NCBI GenBank assembly: GCA_024734555.1
Contig: JANPWX010000339.1
Location: forward strand, 846,465 to 910,464
DNA: 64,000 nucleotides
From: Trochalopteron elliotii
Taxonomy: Eukaryota; Chordata; Aves; Passeriformes; Leiothrichidae
Direction of reading: 5' to 3'
The notes beneath the pieces were generated by a model. That model was not told the origin of the DNA and made no database searches. It was given only the letters and a program-made list of their open reading frames with translations. Positions 1 to 14,100 of this stretch are shown one piece after another. Numbering within the stretch: the stretch's first letter is position 1; every line of letters starts with the position of its first letter. Both the position numbers and the translations under genes were made by a program.

Positions 1-2487
1 CCACAGATAACACTGGATGTATGTGTGAACACAACCATGATGGACCAAGATGGCATTTTGTCTCAGGTAAGAAGGGTGCAGAGCAAAGCAAGGCATCTGG
101 GATCTCAAATGGTTGTGCTGCATGTAGTGCAAAGATGATACACTACTTTCTTGACCTACCATTGACTATAATGACTCTATGCAGGATGAAGAAAGTCAAG
201 GCTTCAAGACCTCAATATTGAAACTTTAAAAGTTATAGTAAACTACAGGCAGAAAATAAAAACTACTTGTAAGAGCTTATTTACAAGGGGAGCATTTTGA
301 ATATTTAGAGGTTTTATTAATTTGAGACACATCATAAATGCAACTTCAGAATAAGTATTAAATAACATGGAGGTGTACTTCAAGGTGAAAGATTAATGAC
401 TGGGTGTGTTTGTGGAAGACAGGCTTGCTGTTCCTTTAACAGCCAGGGCCAGGAGCCGCTTCCCCTCCCCATGTGTCATCAAGGGCGGACCTTACCTGGC
501 TGCTACGCCTCTGCTCAGGTTTAGTGGGGCAAGCACAGCCCAGGCAGTGGCACCGGGCACCGCAGGAAACCCCAGTTCCTGCCAAGGATCTACAGCCAGC
601 ACTGACCATGGGCTCCCTGTCCCTGTGGCTCTGAAGTTCTCAATTCCCAAAGAGGATTGCCTTTAATAGGAATGATGGCTTTTCCAGGGATAACGTTGGC
701 CCTTCTTGTTCCAGGAGCTGATCACTCAAACCTCTCAAAACGGAGATGAAACTATGCAGCTGAATCCTGATGGGAAACAGTGGACTTCTCTTACAAAGGT
801 ACCACAAAGGAGAATTTCAGAAGGAAACTGTAAAGGGGACTTTCCTGCTGGGTGGAGGCTGGGTGAAAACAGATAGGGTTCAGCATCTGCCAAACAATTT
901 AATTAGCTACTGTAACCCATTCAGTTCCCTCCATGAGACACTGCCTTGCTTATCACTTTGATCATTCCACTTAGATAGTCTTGCTTCATGCTAAATTCCT
1001 AGTGTGGCTTTCTATCCTTGGCACATGGGGAACAATCTCTGTTTAAACAAGACTAACATCTTTAAAAGGATGGGTTTCAATAGGCTTTCCCTACATGTCT
1101 CACTAAAGCACAATGACAAGTTTCCTGCCAGTGTAGATAGCAAGACCTGGGAAATTATGCCATTTATTCTGACAATAGTATGGCAGAATCTTAAAGTGGA
1201 TTGTCAACATCTGATTTCCTGAATAAACCCTTCTTCTGGCCTCTAGTAAAAACTAATAGATTTTCAGGAGCCCTCAGACATGAAATCTCTTCTCTATGAA
1301 ATAAGAGGAGTAGATGTGTTAGAAAATATTTTTACCTTTCCTCTCTCTAGTTTGAGGCCATTTAGTAATAATTACGAACTCTTCCTTGTTCTGTTTTGTG
1401 ATGAGTACAGTTGCTGAGTAGCAGGTGTTGTGCTCACAGTTTAAGGAACAGCCAACCTTTTCCTGATTAGCTGAACGGAAAACCCAAAGATGAGAAAATA
1501 CACCCTGCAATACAGCTCTCTACACTTCAGGGGTTGCAGCAGTTTCAGAACACACCAAACATCTCAAATTTTTTAGGCAAAACTCACAAAGCTGACAGGA
1601 TTTTGGTCATTTGTTATTTATAGCTCTGTGAGGTCAATGCCAAAACTCCTTGGTCATGACAGGGCACATCCACATGCCTGAGTATTTTGTTCAATCTGCA
1701 CTGCCTTCTTGGCACATTGGGATCACCACGAATGTGGCTCCAGGGGATCTGATCCATGGAACTGAGTTGAGCCCTTCCAGGAATCGCCTTCTCCAAAGCC
1801 AGCCACTGGCAGCATCAGTTATTGGTTCTGTCATTACTGAGCACTTTCTGTACCTGCCTAATTTCTGTGTCTTTAGGAGGTAGGTTTTAGACATGAATTC
1901 AAGTGCCCTTGGTAGTCTGATCCACAGCTAATCTTGGGACCCTTAGCAGTGGTTTGACATCCTTGATCAGCACCCCTGATTGGTGTCTTTTCCTAGAGTG
2001 GGATACTTTGGTTACTTGGAGGCTGATTTTACCTGTTTCTTCATTAGCCTACTTGCTAACTGCCCCCAGTCTCAACAACATGTATTCATTAGCCCTGGCT
2101 GCCTGCATTGATGCACTCAGGTTAAACATTTGGAGTGACTTTACATGGACATATATTCCTTAAGGCTATGAACACTGATGCACTTCACTCTTTATGAATG
2201 GACATTATTAACACAATACATACTAAATTGTCTGCTCAGACAATCCCGATAAAAGTCTTGCTCTCCTTTCCTGCAGTACCCATGTCACACTTCTTTCTCA
2301 GTGGCTCTAATGAGAGTGTCATGCTAATGCTGCTTCAGGGCTGGCAATGGTCTTTTATAATCATTTTGCAGTAGAGGCGAAGTCTTTACTTGTCCATGGC
2401 CCTGTAGTTGTGCTAAGTGCCTTTTAGGTCTTTTGGAGCAAAATTTTCCTGTGGATTTATATTCCAGCATTCCATTCCCCCCTCACC
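1..2487. other. Upstream flank of gene 1, no recognised gene
   Basis: I see no exon, RNA gene or repeat that I can name here. The part from about 430 to 650 is richer in G and C than its surroundings, but its open frame has no recognisable motif. The promoter and any 5' UTR exon of gene 1 probably lie in this stretch or further left, and I could not place them. Confidence 0.5.
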
Positions 2488-2502
2488 ATGATGGCAGAAA
2501 TA
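2488..2502 (+). CDS. Candidate first coding exon of gene 1 (five codons)
   Basis: The sequence reads CACC then ATG ATG GCA GAA ATA followed directly by the strong donor gtaagt at 2503. It ends in phase 0, which is the phase needed by the first core exon at 3426, so the protein would begin MMAEI and run into the C2 domain. Short first coding exons occur in this family (PLA2G4D has a short N-terminus ahead of its C2 domain). Upstream, the same frame stays open for several codons and a tattccag acceptor-like site ends at 2468, so the exon could extend 5'. The exon is too short for homology to support it; the case rests on Kozak context, phase and donor quality only. Confidence 0.33.
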
Positions 2503-3425
2503 GTAAGTTATGTGGAAGTTATTTATTTGTTTATTTTATGGTAAAGAGAGAGGAGATATGAAGTCATATCTCCAATATGAGATCAGAACAGCAATGTGAG
2601 AGGCTAAGAAGTCATGCATGAGGTCAGAAACATGGGCTAATATGAAAGAGGGAATCCAAAAGATAAAACAGAGTTTCTCATCAGGTGTAAAACACTGTCT
2701 ATGCTTCTTAGGCAAGACAGTGCAAAGAAGCTCAATATGTGAAAAGTTCACATACTTCAAAACTAGAGAGAAATTTCTCCCAAGAGAAAGTCAGAGGTGA
2801 CCTTAGCTCAAGAGGGCAGCTATATCCCTATAAACAAAAAACTCATGCATAGTAAGTAGCATGGTAGAAATGCAAAGCAAAATGATTTCTTTCTCAGATC
2901 TTAAAATCAGTTTGGGGGTCAGAGGTCAGCATTTAACTCTGCAGAGTACTGTACATTTAAAAGAGCAGGAATATGAGAAAATCAAATCTCGTAGTCCAGG
3001 AAACCAAATATATGTAATGACTGGATAGAAGGTAATCCCCACAATAATAGTTTTATCACTTGAGAAAGGTCTAAAGCATGTCTCCATTTTCTGCCTTGGA
3101 AATTTAAAAAATAAATCTTCTTCCAAGCTGGGAATGAATCTTAGCACTTTGTGCAGCCAGATTTTAGATAAGAAAAAAATAAATGCTCTAATAAGATAAA
3201 TTCTCATATCATGCTACAGAAGAAAAGAAGTATTTCAGTCTAGTACATGATTTAGATGTTAGCAGGAAAATAAATGTATTGGCCATTTCATAATCAAATA
3301 GAAAATTCAGCAAAATTGTTCCTGAGTTGCATGTTTATCTCTTTTGATCACTTCTGTCTTCTAAATATGCTATCTAACTTCAGCATTCATTGCTGTCTTT
3401 CATGTGTTTGGTTTTTTCCTTGCAG

Positions 3426-5117
3426 ATAGAATCCTCTCTGTGTTACTTACTGACTGTAAGAGTCATAAGAGCAAGAAATATCCACCAGGCAGATGTCTGT
3501 AAGTATCTGCAGTGCTCCACAGAGGAGCTCATTGGAGGTCCTTCTCCCCTCCATGGGCAAATAGCTAGTCCTACTCCAATACTGTGTGCTTTCTAGATTT
3601 CTTCCATAAATGGAGAAAGTTTTGTTGTTGGTGTGCTGGTTCCAGCAGTGAACATAGAGTGCATTGCTCTTCTTTGCATTAGCCCTTGTTCTGTGCAGAG
3701 GTAACTCTGTAAGGTCACCGCTGTGCCTATCACACACACATTTCTCCATGTCCCCAAAGGAAGCAGTAAAAGCTCTGCAATTTGTTGAAAGTAAAAAATG
3801 TGGAAAGATATCCCATGTTTTCCACTGGTGTATATTTATGTAACCAAGAATACAAAATGATTGCACTAATTGAATAAATACTGAAAGATGAGAAGCCTTG
3901 TCTCAAATTTAGCTTGTATTCAAAGTTTTCTCAATGCTAAGTAGTCTAACTACCATACCCTAATCCTCTGTGTGCCAGCATTCCCAGATAAAAGCCCATC
4001 AGCTGTTGTTACATTTTGTAGCTCCTCTGGCTTCTGCAGGCCTGGAACCAAAATATAATAGAAGATTGTATCTTTACTTATGCAGAAATCAGAAAGCTTT
4101 TTCTTCATGTTCTGTTTGGCTAAGAGAGAAGATACCACTTTGTTTCCTTAATGCTTGCTGCATTTGTCCTGGATTTTTTATCCTTGGCTAAACTGATTGT
4201 TTGATGACATAGAAAGAGGTGAAAACTCTTCATTTTATTGTATTTCTAATCACATTTATTCAGAGAAGAGTCATGTCACCCTTCCTTCTTCTCCATTCCT
4301 CCTACCTAAATTGTATTTTTTGCATTGAACAAGTAAGCCATTTTGTGTCATAGTGTATTTCTTTGAAAACAAAACTTCATATTGTTCAATTAATTCTTTC
4401 TTCTAGAGCAACTGCTCATTTCAGATGTGTTTGTGTTTTTAATACAGTTAGTCAGACTGATTGCTATGTGAGCCTGTGGCTACCAACTGCTTCAAATGAC
4501 AAATTTTGGACTAAAGCCATCAAGAATTGCAAAGATCCAGTCTGGAATGAAACGTTCTACTTCAGGATCCAGAGTCAGGTCAAGGTACTGAACTGGGACT
4601 TACCTGGTAACTGACCAAGGGAGCTACTGAGAGGTTTTATCCTTTTGCAAAGGGACATAAGCAATTTTCTCAAGAGGCAAGGAAAGATGCAGAAAGATGT
4701 GAGGATAACTGTACCCTTATGATGATTTTGCATGCTGTGAAAGATGATTGTTTCTCTCATCCATAGGCAGAATATGGCATTTGAAATGGCTCTGATTTCC
4801 TCTCATTCCATTTCATAGGTGCTGACATGGAGTTGATTTCCTCTCCACTTCCTTCCCTTCCTGTTCTTTTTCTTTATGTGCTCTCACTTCTCACAACAGC
4901 TGACTGAAACAGTTATCCCCAGGATCTCCTGCTTCAAATAAAACCTGACACAATTCTGAAGTCCTTTCCTTCCTTCCTTTCCCAGAATGTGCTGGAGCTG
5001 GGACTCTATGATAAGGATGTGGTTACTCAGGATGACCACCTCTTCACAGTGTACTTTGACATAGCCAAACTTTCCCTGGGAGAGCAAGTCTTCATGCACT
5101 TCAAGTGTGATTCTCAG
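3426..5117 (+). CDS. PLA2G4E: Gene 1 C2 domain exons (3426-3498, 4448-4584, 4986-5117)
   Basis: Residues about 6-119 form a C2 domain, the calcium-dependent membrane-binding module of group IV phospholipases. The first strand reads [11 protein letters not shown]. Calcium-loop acids are visible in HQADVFSQTD, where the codon for F spans the first junction, and in [11 protein letters not shown]. The WNETFYF strand lies between them. The exons end in phases 1, 0 and 0. The acidic loop residues expected to hold calcium are kept, so calcium-driven membrane docking is likely to be intact. Confidence 0.88.
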
Positions 5118-8100
5118 GTGAGGTCTGAAATAAGAAATGGAATAGCATGGCAAGAATGTGTCTGTTAGCTTTTCTGTCTAAAATGTTATTTGTAAAATAC
5201 TGCCTTTTTTCCTTCTTGTGTGTCAGCTGCCAAGCCGCATAAAAATAAGTTGGTTTTCACTCTGATGTGGGAAAACCTCTTCAGCCCCGCATCTGTAGAC
5301 ACACTGAAGGGCTTGGTGTTGGCCACAGAAGCTCACAAATTTCAGGTGTATTGGCAAAATTGTCACTTTGCCGAGCCTGCCCCCATCAAGGGTCAAGGAG
5401 GGTGTCCATGCCAGTACCTGATGTTTTTGTCATAACCTATTACGACAAACCTATTAATTAGGAAGTAAAAACTCCGTGATCAGAACTAAATGTCAAACCA
5501 AACTAGTTGCTAATTATGGAAGGTGGCATGGGTGTTTAAATTAAGTCTAAGTCATACCACCCAGCTTGGCAGCAAGAAATAATCCTGTCTTGAATGTCCA
5601 GGAAGACTGAAAGTTGTACATCCCATCTCCCAGTGTGTCCTGTCTATCATTCTCCTTTTCCAGTTCCCTCCCGGTTTCTTGTGCATCTGTTGTGCGCCAC
5701 TCAGTTGAGGAATTACCTTATCTATACACACCCAAGCTCCACACTGCACTTTATTGTCTTTAAATGCCTTATTTGACAATTTCGTTCCTTGCAAAATACC
5801 AAAGGAGCAGTGTGTGGACCTCCAGTAAGCTCTGGTGAAATTAGAACTTTGGCAAGCTGTAACCCAGCCGATCACTTTGAGTGCTTACAGTGGCTTGGCC
5901 ATATCCAAGCTGTTTCTTTTTGTGTTTGCACAGCTACACCAGTTAGAGCTCATACTCTTCAGGCCTTTATAAACTGTTTTGTCCTATATTATTAACTTTT
6001 TGGTGTCTTTGATTCAGTGGGCAATTTGAGCAACTAAGTAGCCTACAGCATGATCTCACTTCACTGTTCATCATTCCTTCTGTGTCCATTTTGTTTTCCT
6101 CTTTCCTGTGCTTTCTTTCTCCTGAGGATTATTCACCACTTCACAGACCAGGCCTTCATGTCAGATTTACCTCTGTCCTAAAGCCCTCAACTTGTTGCCA
6201 GACAAAGAGGTTTTCCTCTTCCAAAACTGCTTTGCATGTCACCATTTCTCTTCCTGACACCAGAAGGCTTTCACTCTCCACTTCAGCAGGTCTGACCTGG
6301 CAGACTCAGAACGAGACAACATAGGTCTGTCCCTTAGGCCCCAGCAGAAGCAGGCAAGCCAAATAATTTCTGTGTTAAAAACTGCTATGACAACCATCCA
6401 CAAGCTTCCTATCAGTAAAGAATCTTGAGGCACAAGACACACAGATGTGAGGTGGTGTGTGCCTCTATTGTAAATGCTCTGCTGGTCACAAACAGTGCAT
6501 GCATACCCAGATTGTGAGAATGAGAACTTGCATTATGAGAACAGTAAACTAGTACCTAAATCATTTTCCTTTCTTTATTTTCCAGAGACAAGAGGAGTTG
6601 GAGGTGGGATTTGCCTTGGATAATGTGTGAGTAAACATGAAATGCAACATTACCTGGAACAAAAAGAAACAGCCATTCAGAGACACAAAATAATCTAGTC
6701 TGATTGTTCAGAGTGCATCATTCCCAAGGAATCTGTGCTATGAGCTTTGTCAACAAATGGGTGAATGCCAGGATGACCTCCCATGAACTTCCCATGAACT
6801 TCCACAAACAGGGAGAACACCCTAAAACCTTTTATTTCTCTAATATAGTGAACATTATTTAAGGCCAGAATGTTGCTTGTTTGTTATGCACTTGTGTTTG
6901 AGATCAGCAAGAGGGTCCACCTCCCTTCAAAACACAACATGGAATAATGCACTGGATTTCTGATCCACAGCCTTTGTTGTTCCATCGTCCAACAAAGCGT
7001 GATTTTTTTTAAAAAAATGGATTTCATGAAACCATCCTTGGCCTCGACTTGGGACTCAGCATAAAATGGCTACATGGTTTGGCCTCAGACCACCTTTGGC
7101 TTTTTTTTTTGCTGAGCTCCAGGACTGGATGAGCCAGTAGGATGACAATTGTGCCTTGACATAGTAGAGTGAGGAAACTTGTATAATGAGTCTCCTGGGA
7201 CTTTTCTTTCAAATCCAATATGCATGTAAAAATATGCAAGAGGAAAATCAGGAGAAGGGTGGGGCTCATGAACTATACTGTAATTTTAATGGGTTATTGT
7301 AAATGCATTTTTCTTTCTGTTTCTTAGTTCAGGCCCTCCTGAAACCATCATTACTAATGGAGTGGTTGTGGTGAGTGTTGTATTTCATCACCTGTCTTGT
7401 CCTGTTGCCACACGTGTTTCACTTGTCTCAATCATCAGGACAGCATACCCCTTGACTGAGACAACCAGCATTGAAACATTGCCATTTCCCACTTCATCAT
7501 GACACATCCTTGTGGATGGCACCTCTGGAGACACTGTGGCTGGAACAGCATGGAAATCCCCCATCCCAACACCCCTTTGCTGTTGCAAAGGAAACACATG
7601 GAAGTGGTTTAGGTGTGAGACATCAGTGCAGCAGTGAATTCTTCCTTAGACATCAGTCCTCCCACATTCCCATACTGCTGAAGTGAGAGGGTTTGTCCTG
7701 ACCCATGCACATATCATTTCCCACATTCATAACTGTGCTTTTTACACAGGGACTTCTCATCCCTGACATTTTCTCATTTATTATCTCTGCTTGCTCATGA
7801 ATTGTGTTTAAAAAAATCCTCACATCTCTGGGATCCTGAAAGTACTGTTTTTCACTTTGTCCTCATCCTCTCCCTTCTGCAAGTCCTGTTCATCCACACT
7901 GCACTCCTGTCTTGTCCTGGTTGTGTCCTGTTTAAACTAGGAAACAGAACGTCATATTGGAAAATTCCCTCCCATGATGTATTTTATGTTCACATCTCTT
8001 ACAGTCTCGCAAAATCTGCTGCTTAGAAGTTCAAGTGGTTGAGAAAAAGAAAAAGGAGAAGAAATCAAGTAAGGTTATTTCTCCATCAGCTATTTTTAAC

Positions 8101-11100
8101 TGATGTGCTAATATTATGAATACAATTTGCTTAATGTAAGAATTAAAAAACCCCAACAAATCCAAAACATGAGAACAGCCTTGTGATAGAGTCTCTAAGA
8201 ATTTTACCAGTTACCTGTTTTGATGAGAAAACTAATCTGTCTGCTTTTGTGTCATTTCCTTAGAAAAAGAATTTTCCTTTAAAGTGCAAGGCTCTTACGA
8301 AGGCACCCAGGACATTGTGCTGGGATCTAATCTGGTCTTCAGCTCCACCTCTCCTGCCAAATTCCACTATGCCAGATACAAGCAGCCAAGGCTGGACGTT
8401 ACACTACCAGGGAAGAAACGACCTCCCTCCTCAGTATGTTACAACTGAGCTTTAAAAAACATAATTATGGCATGTAAAATATTAGACACCATAAAAAGTA
8501 ACATTAATTTGCATTGTGGGCAGAGAGTGACATTCCTTACAATATAAACCTGGGTTTATTTGTATTTTTTCAGCACTCTGTGTATGATACAGGCTCTCCA
8601 AACGTGGAACTTCATTCCATTCCAAGTGGAGAAAACCTGATCTTAGCAGAGGTGAGTGCCTGCTTTTTTGTGGGAGAGGCTGAGAAACCTGGATGTGGAA
8701 GTCTTCATCCCCCTGATGATTACCATGGTACTTTCTGACAATGAAAGCCTGCAGACAAAAATACCACACCCTAACAGTAGTAGGTCTGTCAGCAATTAGG
8801 CCGGGTTGTGCCTTGTACTGTCTGAATAGATGTAGGGCATCTTGCTGCTCCATCCTGATCTTACTTCGCACTTGATGTTGAAGTTCTGCTCCTCCCCTTC
8901 TCACACTCCAGTAGGGCACTGAACTGGCTGAGGTACCATCAGACTCCTGCTGATGCTGACCATGCTTTACAAAGCACTTCTAGACTCATAGTTAAAAAAA
9001 TCCATCTAGGATGAAAAGATCACGACTGTTGGGGGGTATAAGCCACAGAAAGGGGGAAACAAATGCTGCTGTTAGAGTCATAGTCCCAGCTGGCTACCTA
9101 AGAGGTTCTGTTAGTAGAGGTGGATAAGGTATACCTTACCATTATCATTACTATGAGGATAACTAAACAGCAGTTATCCTCAGATGTTGAATTTACTAGA
9201 AAACATTAAAAATTATTGAATAATTTCCCTCTCAGTAAAACACGAAAGTCATTTTGCATAGGCTGCTAGGTTATTTGACCTCCTGATTATTCAGAGCTCC
9301 TGATTTGTATGCACATTGCTAGGATGGCACAAGATAAAATTCCACCTCGGGCTGCAGGGAAGAAGCAGGTTGTCAGCACTCACATTGTTCACATTCTTGC
9401 TTTCCAGGATAAAAGATTCGATTTATATGCGAAAGCAGAAGACTGGTAAGAGACTTGTCCACTCTTGGAGGTTAACTTTTACTTAGCTGAACTCGTCTCA
9501 CCCTAGGCTCTTTACTGGGTAGGAGGCACTCACAGCGGGACTGTAGGTGGTGTGACCAGGTGATGTGGGATTCACCTGAGCTGGAAGCAACTGCATGTAG
9601 TGTAGTGTAATACATATAAATAACCCATACTGAGACATGAATAATGAAAAAATATGCATAAAATAGAAAAAGTAATATTACAAGTCAATTATGTTACCCA
9701 GCGTTATGCTCAGCACAGTCTTTTCTTTAACACTGGGCAAGAGTGCAGCCAATCAATCACCTTGCATTGTTGATTATGAAGTAGGAAAAATTTCTGCCTA
9801 ATTCAAGAAAGTATGAGAAATTTTTCCTATAGCTCACAGTTCACTGAAATATGAAAGAATCCAGATAGCAGATATCTCAGAAATTAGTTGCAGGGATGTC
9901 TTTCCTTTGGTTTTATTTTGATAGCTGCTTAGAAATTTATCAGTCATTTTTTATATCCTTCTTTCATATACTTGCTTGGGAGTGTAGGAAAGTGACCTCG
10001 TGTAAATGTAGTATTTTGTGGATCAGGTTCATTCTGTTGCATTGGGAACTCTGAGCTTGTCTACCAACAATAAAATGGAATATTCTTTTTTCCTGATCTC
10101 TGCTTCAGCCCAGACCGCCTTGATGTGCGTTTAGGATTTGACCTCTGCGTACAGGAGCAAGACTTTCTCTGCAAAAGGAAGAATTATGTTATTCCTGCTC
10201 TGAAGAATGTTCTGCAGCTGGAACAGGATCTGCTGGACCATGAGGTCTGTAGGGAAAACATTTAAAACATCTCACCAGTGCTTAGCAGTGAGAGCATAAT
10301 GACATAATATAACCTCTTTTTCTTCACAGTTAAAGTTTTTTCTGATCTTTCCTCATCTTAAAACTTATGTATACCTCCAATACTGGCCCATACCTCTAAA
10401 TTCACCCTACTCTTTGTGTCCTTTGCAGTTGCTATCCTGAGTTTAACCCTTTTCCTGTTATGCCTTCCTTGGAAGCCAGATCAGATATTCCTTATATAGG
10501 AATGGCTTCTTCTACACTCTTTACCCTATTATTGTTATCCTGGTTGATAATCCCCCCTCTCTTCAACCTGTGAGATTTCTTTTTAATTCCTACATTTTCA
10601 ATTGATTTTTTTTCTCTCTTACTGTCTCCTTTGGTTTGAATTAATACATTTTCATTTGTTTCATACCAAACATCTATGTTGAACACACTGGAGACAAGTG
10701 TCAGATATCTAAGTGAAAATGGTAATTGCTTCTATTCCTGTTCTCTTTTATAAAATAAATGTTAGTTTATATTTCAGTAGAAATCATTGAGAAAGAAGTC
10801 TGTGCCTGGGCACACATGGTGGTGTTAGGCTGTATGTGTCAGAAGGTCTCTGCTGAGAGCTGGGTCAGGTGCAGTCGCTGTGTGACACCGGCCCTTTCTG
10901 TGCCTATGCTGTCCCACAGGCCCCGGTAGTGGCCATCATGACCACAGGAGGAGGGATGAGATCCTTGACTGCACTCTATGGCAGCCTGAGGGGGCTCAAG
11001 AAGCTCAATGTCTTGGACTGTGCCACCTACCTGACTGGCTTGTCTGGTACTACATGGTGAGTGGGACTGGGCAGCCCTCAGCTAGTCTCCCTGATGACAC

Positions 11101-14100
11101 CAAAGTGTTGGAGGCTGGGGTTGGTGTACAGTAGTTTACCTGTAATAACTTCAGGAGTCCTACTTCTTGATCTTCTTCCAAAATTGACAGAATAAAGTCT
11201 TTTCATGGGGGAAAGTCACATAATTTGTAACTACATGAAAGCAAGTGTTTTTCTAAGAATGGTTTATGGAAAATTGTTCAAGCTGTTTTGACAGGGGTAA
11301 TCACTGTGACTTCAAAGGGAACATGACAGTTTCGCAGGGAACTGAAGACAGGAAACGTTGATTTCAAATCAAGAACTTAAAACAGAAATATAAAATGTAG
11401 CTATTGCCTACCTCAAACCTTGGTGTGCTTTTTTTGCCTCTTCAATATGTATTTCCTCTTCCTAGGACCATGTCAAACCTGTACAGAGATGCTGACTGGT
11501 CACAAAAGGATCTCGACAAGCAAATCAGTGAGGCTCGAAAACATATGACAAAATGCAAAATAAATTCCTTTTCCTTGGAATATTTGAAGTTTTACAAAAA
11601 GCAGCTGTGGCAACGGAAAAGAGAGGGCCGCAAAACATCTTTTATAGATCTCTGGGGGCTTGTCCTGGAATCTTTTTTGCATGATGGGGTACAGTATGTC
11701 ATAAAGCAGCATTTACAGTGGTTTACCATTTTCTGAAAATTTATTTCTGGAGAAGATATTTTTCTATTGGCTCTGAGAAAAGCAGTTTGTTATGAAATGC
11801 ACAGCCATTTCCAAAACATTCGGTGCCAGCCTTGTAGATATTCATCCACGGTGAAATTAACATTCTTGCTTGTGAAATTTGGAATATGTTTTTCTGAGAA
11901 AACTCCAAGACTAACATTTTGAAACAGTATTACAGTTTAAGAATTGTTTTTCATATTCTGCAAGTTACTTGTTTAGAAATAACAAAATTGCAGACATTAT
12001 GCATGTCCATGAGAGGTGTTAACAAAAGGACCTGTAGAATTTTGAAAGTTGTGAGGTCTTCCATAAAGCTCTAGCATAATACAATAACGTGTTTCATATC
12101 AAAAATATTGCTTTCTGCTCTTTGTTATTTCTTTCCATTTTATCTTAGTGCATCATCAAATAATCTGGCATCAGATTAGATGGCTGCAGGTATTTCAGTA
12201 ACAGAATGCTTATGGGCATTTTGAAAAATATGAAACATTTCAGAAGATAAGCCAAACACACATTATACATTAGAGGCAGGAATTTTTCTGCCCTGGAAGC
12301 TTAGATGCAGAGAAAATGTTGCCATGCTAATTTTTGTCTCAGTATAACCATATCTCTGGAATCACAGAAAGACAACCACAGACTCTCTGATCAGCAACGG
12401 GCCATTGATTGTGGTCAGAACCCACTTCCTATCTACACTGCAGTCAATGTCAAGAACAACTACAGCACTCTGGATTTCAAAGGTAATTATGAGACTTCTG
12501 AGAGTCATTTGTCTTTATATTTAAGGTGGTAAATTGGGGAACAGTCTTTTTAGACAGCCTAAAACCCCCCTCTTGTTTGAAGACCAGAATCTCAGCTGAT
12601 GTGTATTCATATAATATCCTTGTGGTCAGGTAAAAGTTTGACTATCTATGCAACAGACTCAAAAATATTCCAAAGCCTTTCCATGTTCATGAGTTTTCAT
12701 TTGTAGCATGCTTATAACTCATTGCTATTGGTCCAAAATATTAAGACTCAAAAATTATTTTGTAATTTGTAATTATTTTTGTAATGAAACATTGTTCTCT
12801 TCTTTGGGTTCTTTTTTACAGAATGGGTGGAGTTCACCCCATATGAGGTGGGATTGCAAAAATACGGAGTTTTTGTTCGCACTGAGGATTTTGGCAGTGA
12901 GTTCTTCATGGGACGATTGATGAAGAAGGTCCCTGAATCCAGGATCTGCTTCTTGGAAGGTAAGCTATTAAAAATAACAAATTATTTTATTGCTTGTTTT
13001 GGGGGGTTTGGTTTGTTGTGGTTTGGTTGGTTTTTGTTTTTTGTTTGTTTGTTTGTTTTGGTTTTGGTTTGGTTTTTTGGTGGGTTTTTTTGGTTGGTTT
13101 GTGGTTGTTTTTTTTTTTAATGTGAGCTATATAAACTACACTCTAATAAAGTATTGGAGCAGGACTCCATGGTAGTTTCACCAGAGTGAATAAATATCTC
13201 TTTGCTGAATTAATACTTACTATAATGGATTCAGTTTATAGTAAAGTAGAAAATTCAAGGGGACCATCAAATAGTTATTTACATTTTTAAGCCTAGTTTT
13301 GAATTAAAATATAGCATGGCTTCCAGTACAACAATAAAATTGAGGTTCCTGGGAATCCATGGTTCAGCTCATGCTACCCCAGAAGGGTGAACTTCAAGCC
13401 TATTGCCTGTCTCATGGGTAGTCAGCATTTTGTATGCTCCCAATAAACATTTTACATGAGCCTTCATGCTGATTCTCCACTGCATCAGGGAGTTTGAGCA
13501 TACCAGGCTCTCCTGCTCCAGAGAGTCCTAGGCCACATCTCACTGGCTCCAGTTTCCACACTGCCTGGGCAAGGTTGGGTGAAAACAACACAGCCATCCT
13601 CAAAACATTTTTGCTGTTGACTGAAGCCAAGCATGGATATGTGTTTTCCTGACAACGAGACAAGCTGTCAGCTTGTGCCTCATTCCACAAGCAAACTTCT
13701 CTTTGACTGGCCACTCCACTGAGCAGGAAGGAGACACTGTATTATTTTAGCCTCAGTCTGTGCTGGATTGTCACACATTTGCACTCCCTGAATGAAAAAA
13801 CAGTAAAAACTTATGCCCTAATGGATAACCAAAGAAAAGAAAAGCTCAAAAATGCATGGTCAAAACTGATCCCTTGGTGTGTTAACAGGTTTATTCTCAA
13901 AAAGGGAATCCTACAAAAGCAGAGACTGTAAAATTATGTTGTAGTTATGCCCTTATCAATATAATTCAACATCAAATCTCTTGGACAGCAAACTTTCATC
14001 CTTTCTTTTTATACAAGCTTTGTGATACTTGGGTTTTTTTTCCTAAAAATACAAATTCCATATTAATTCACAAAGATCTCCATCCCTAAGACCCATAAGA

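Noticed and set aside
406..666. GC-richer 86-codon open frame upstream of gene 1
   Set aside because: No motif, no homology I recognise, and no splice sites in a phase that would join it convincingly to gene 1.
3447..3866. 139-codon minus-strand open frame
   Set aside because: It lies opposite the first C2 exon and adjacent intron; no protein features.
12993..13118. Possible G-quadruplex in the T/G tract
   Set aside because: There is only one long G run; the others are G2 or G3 and irregular, so a stable structure is unlikely.
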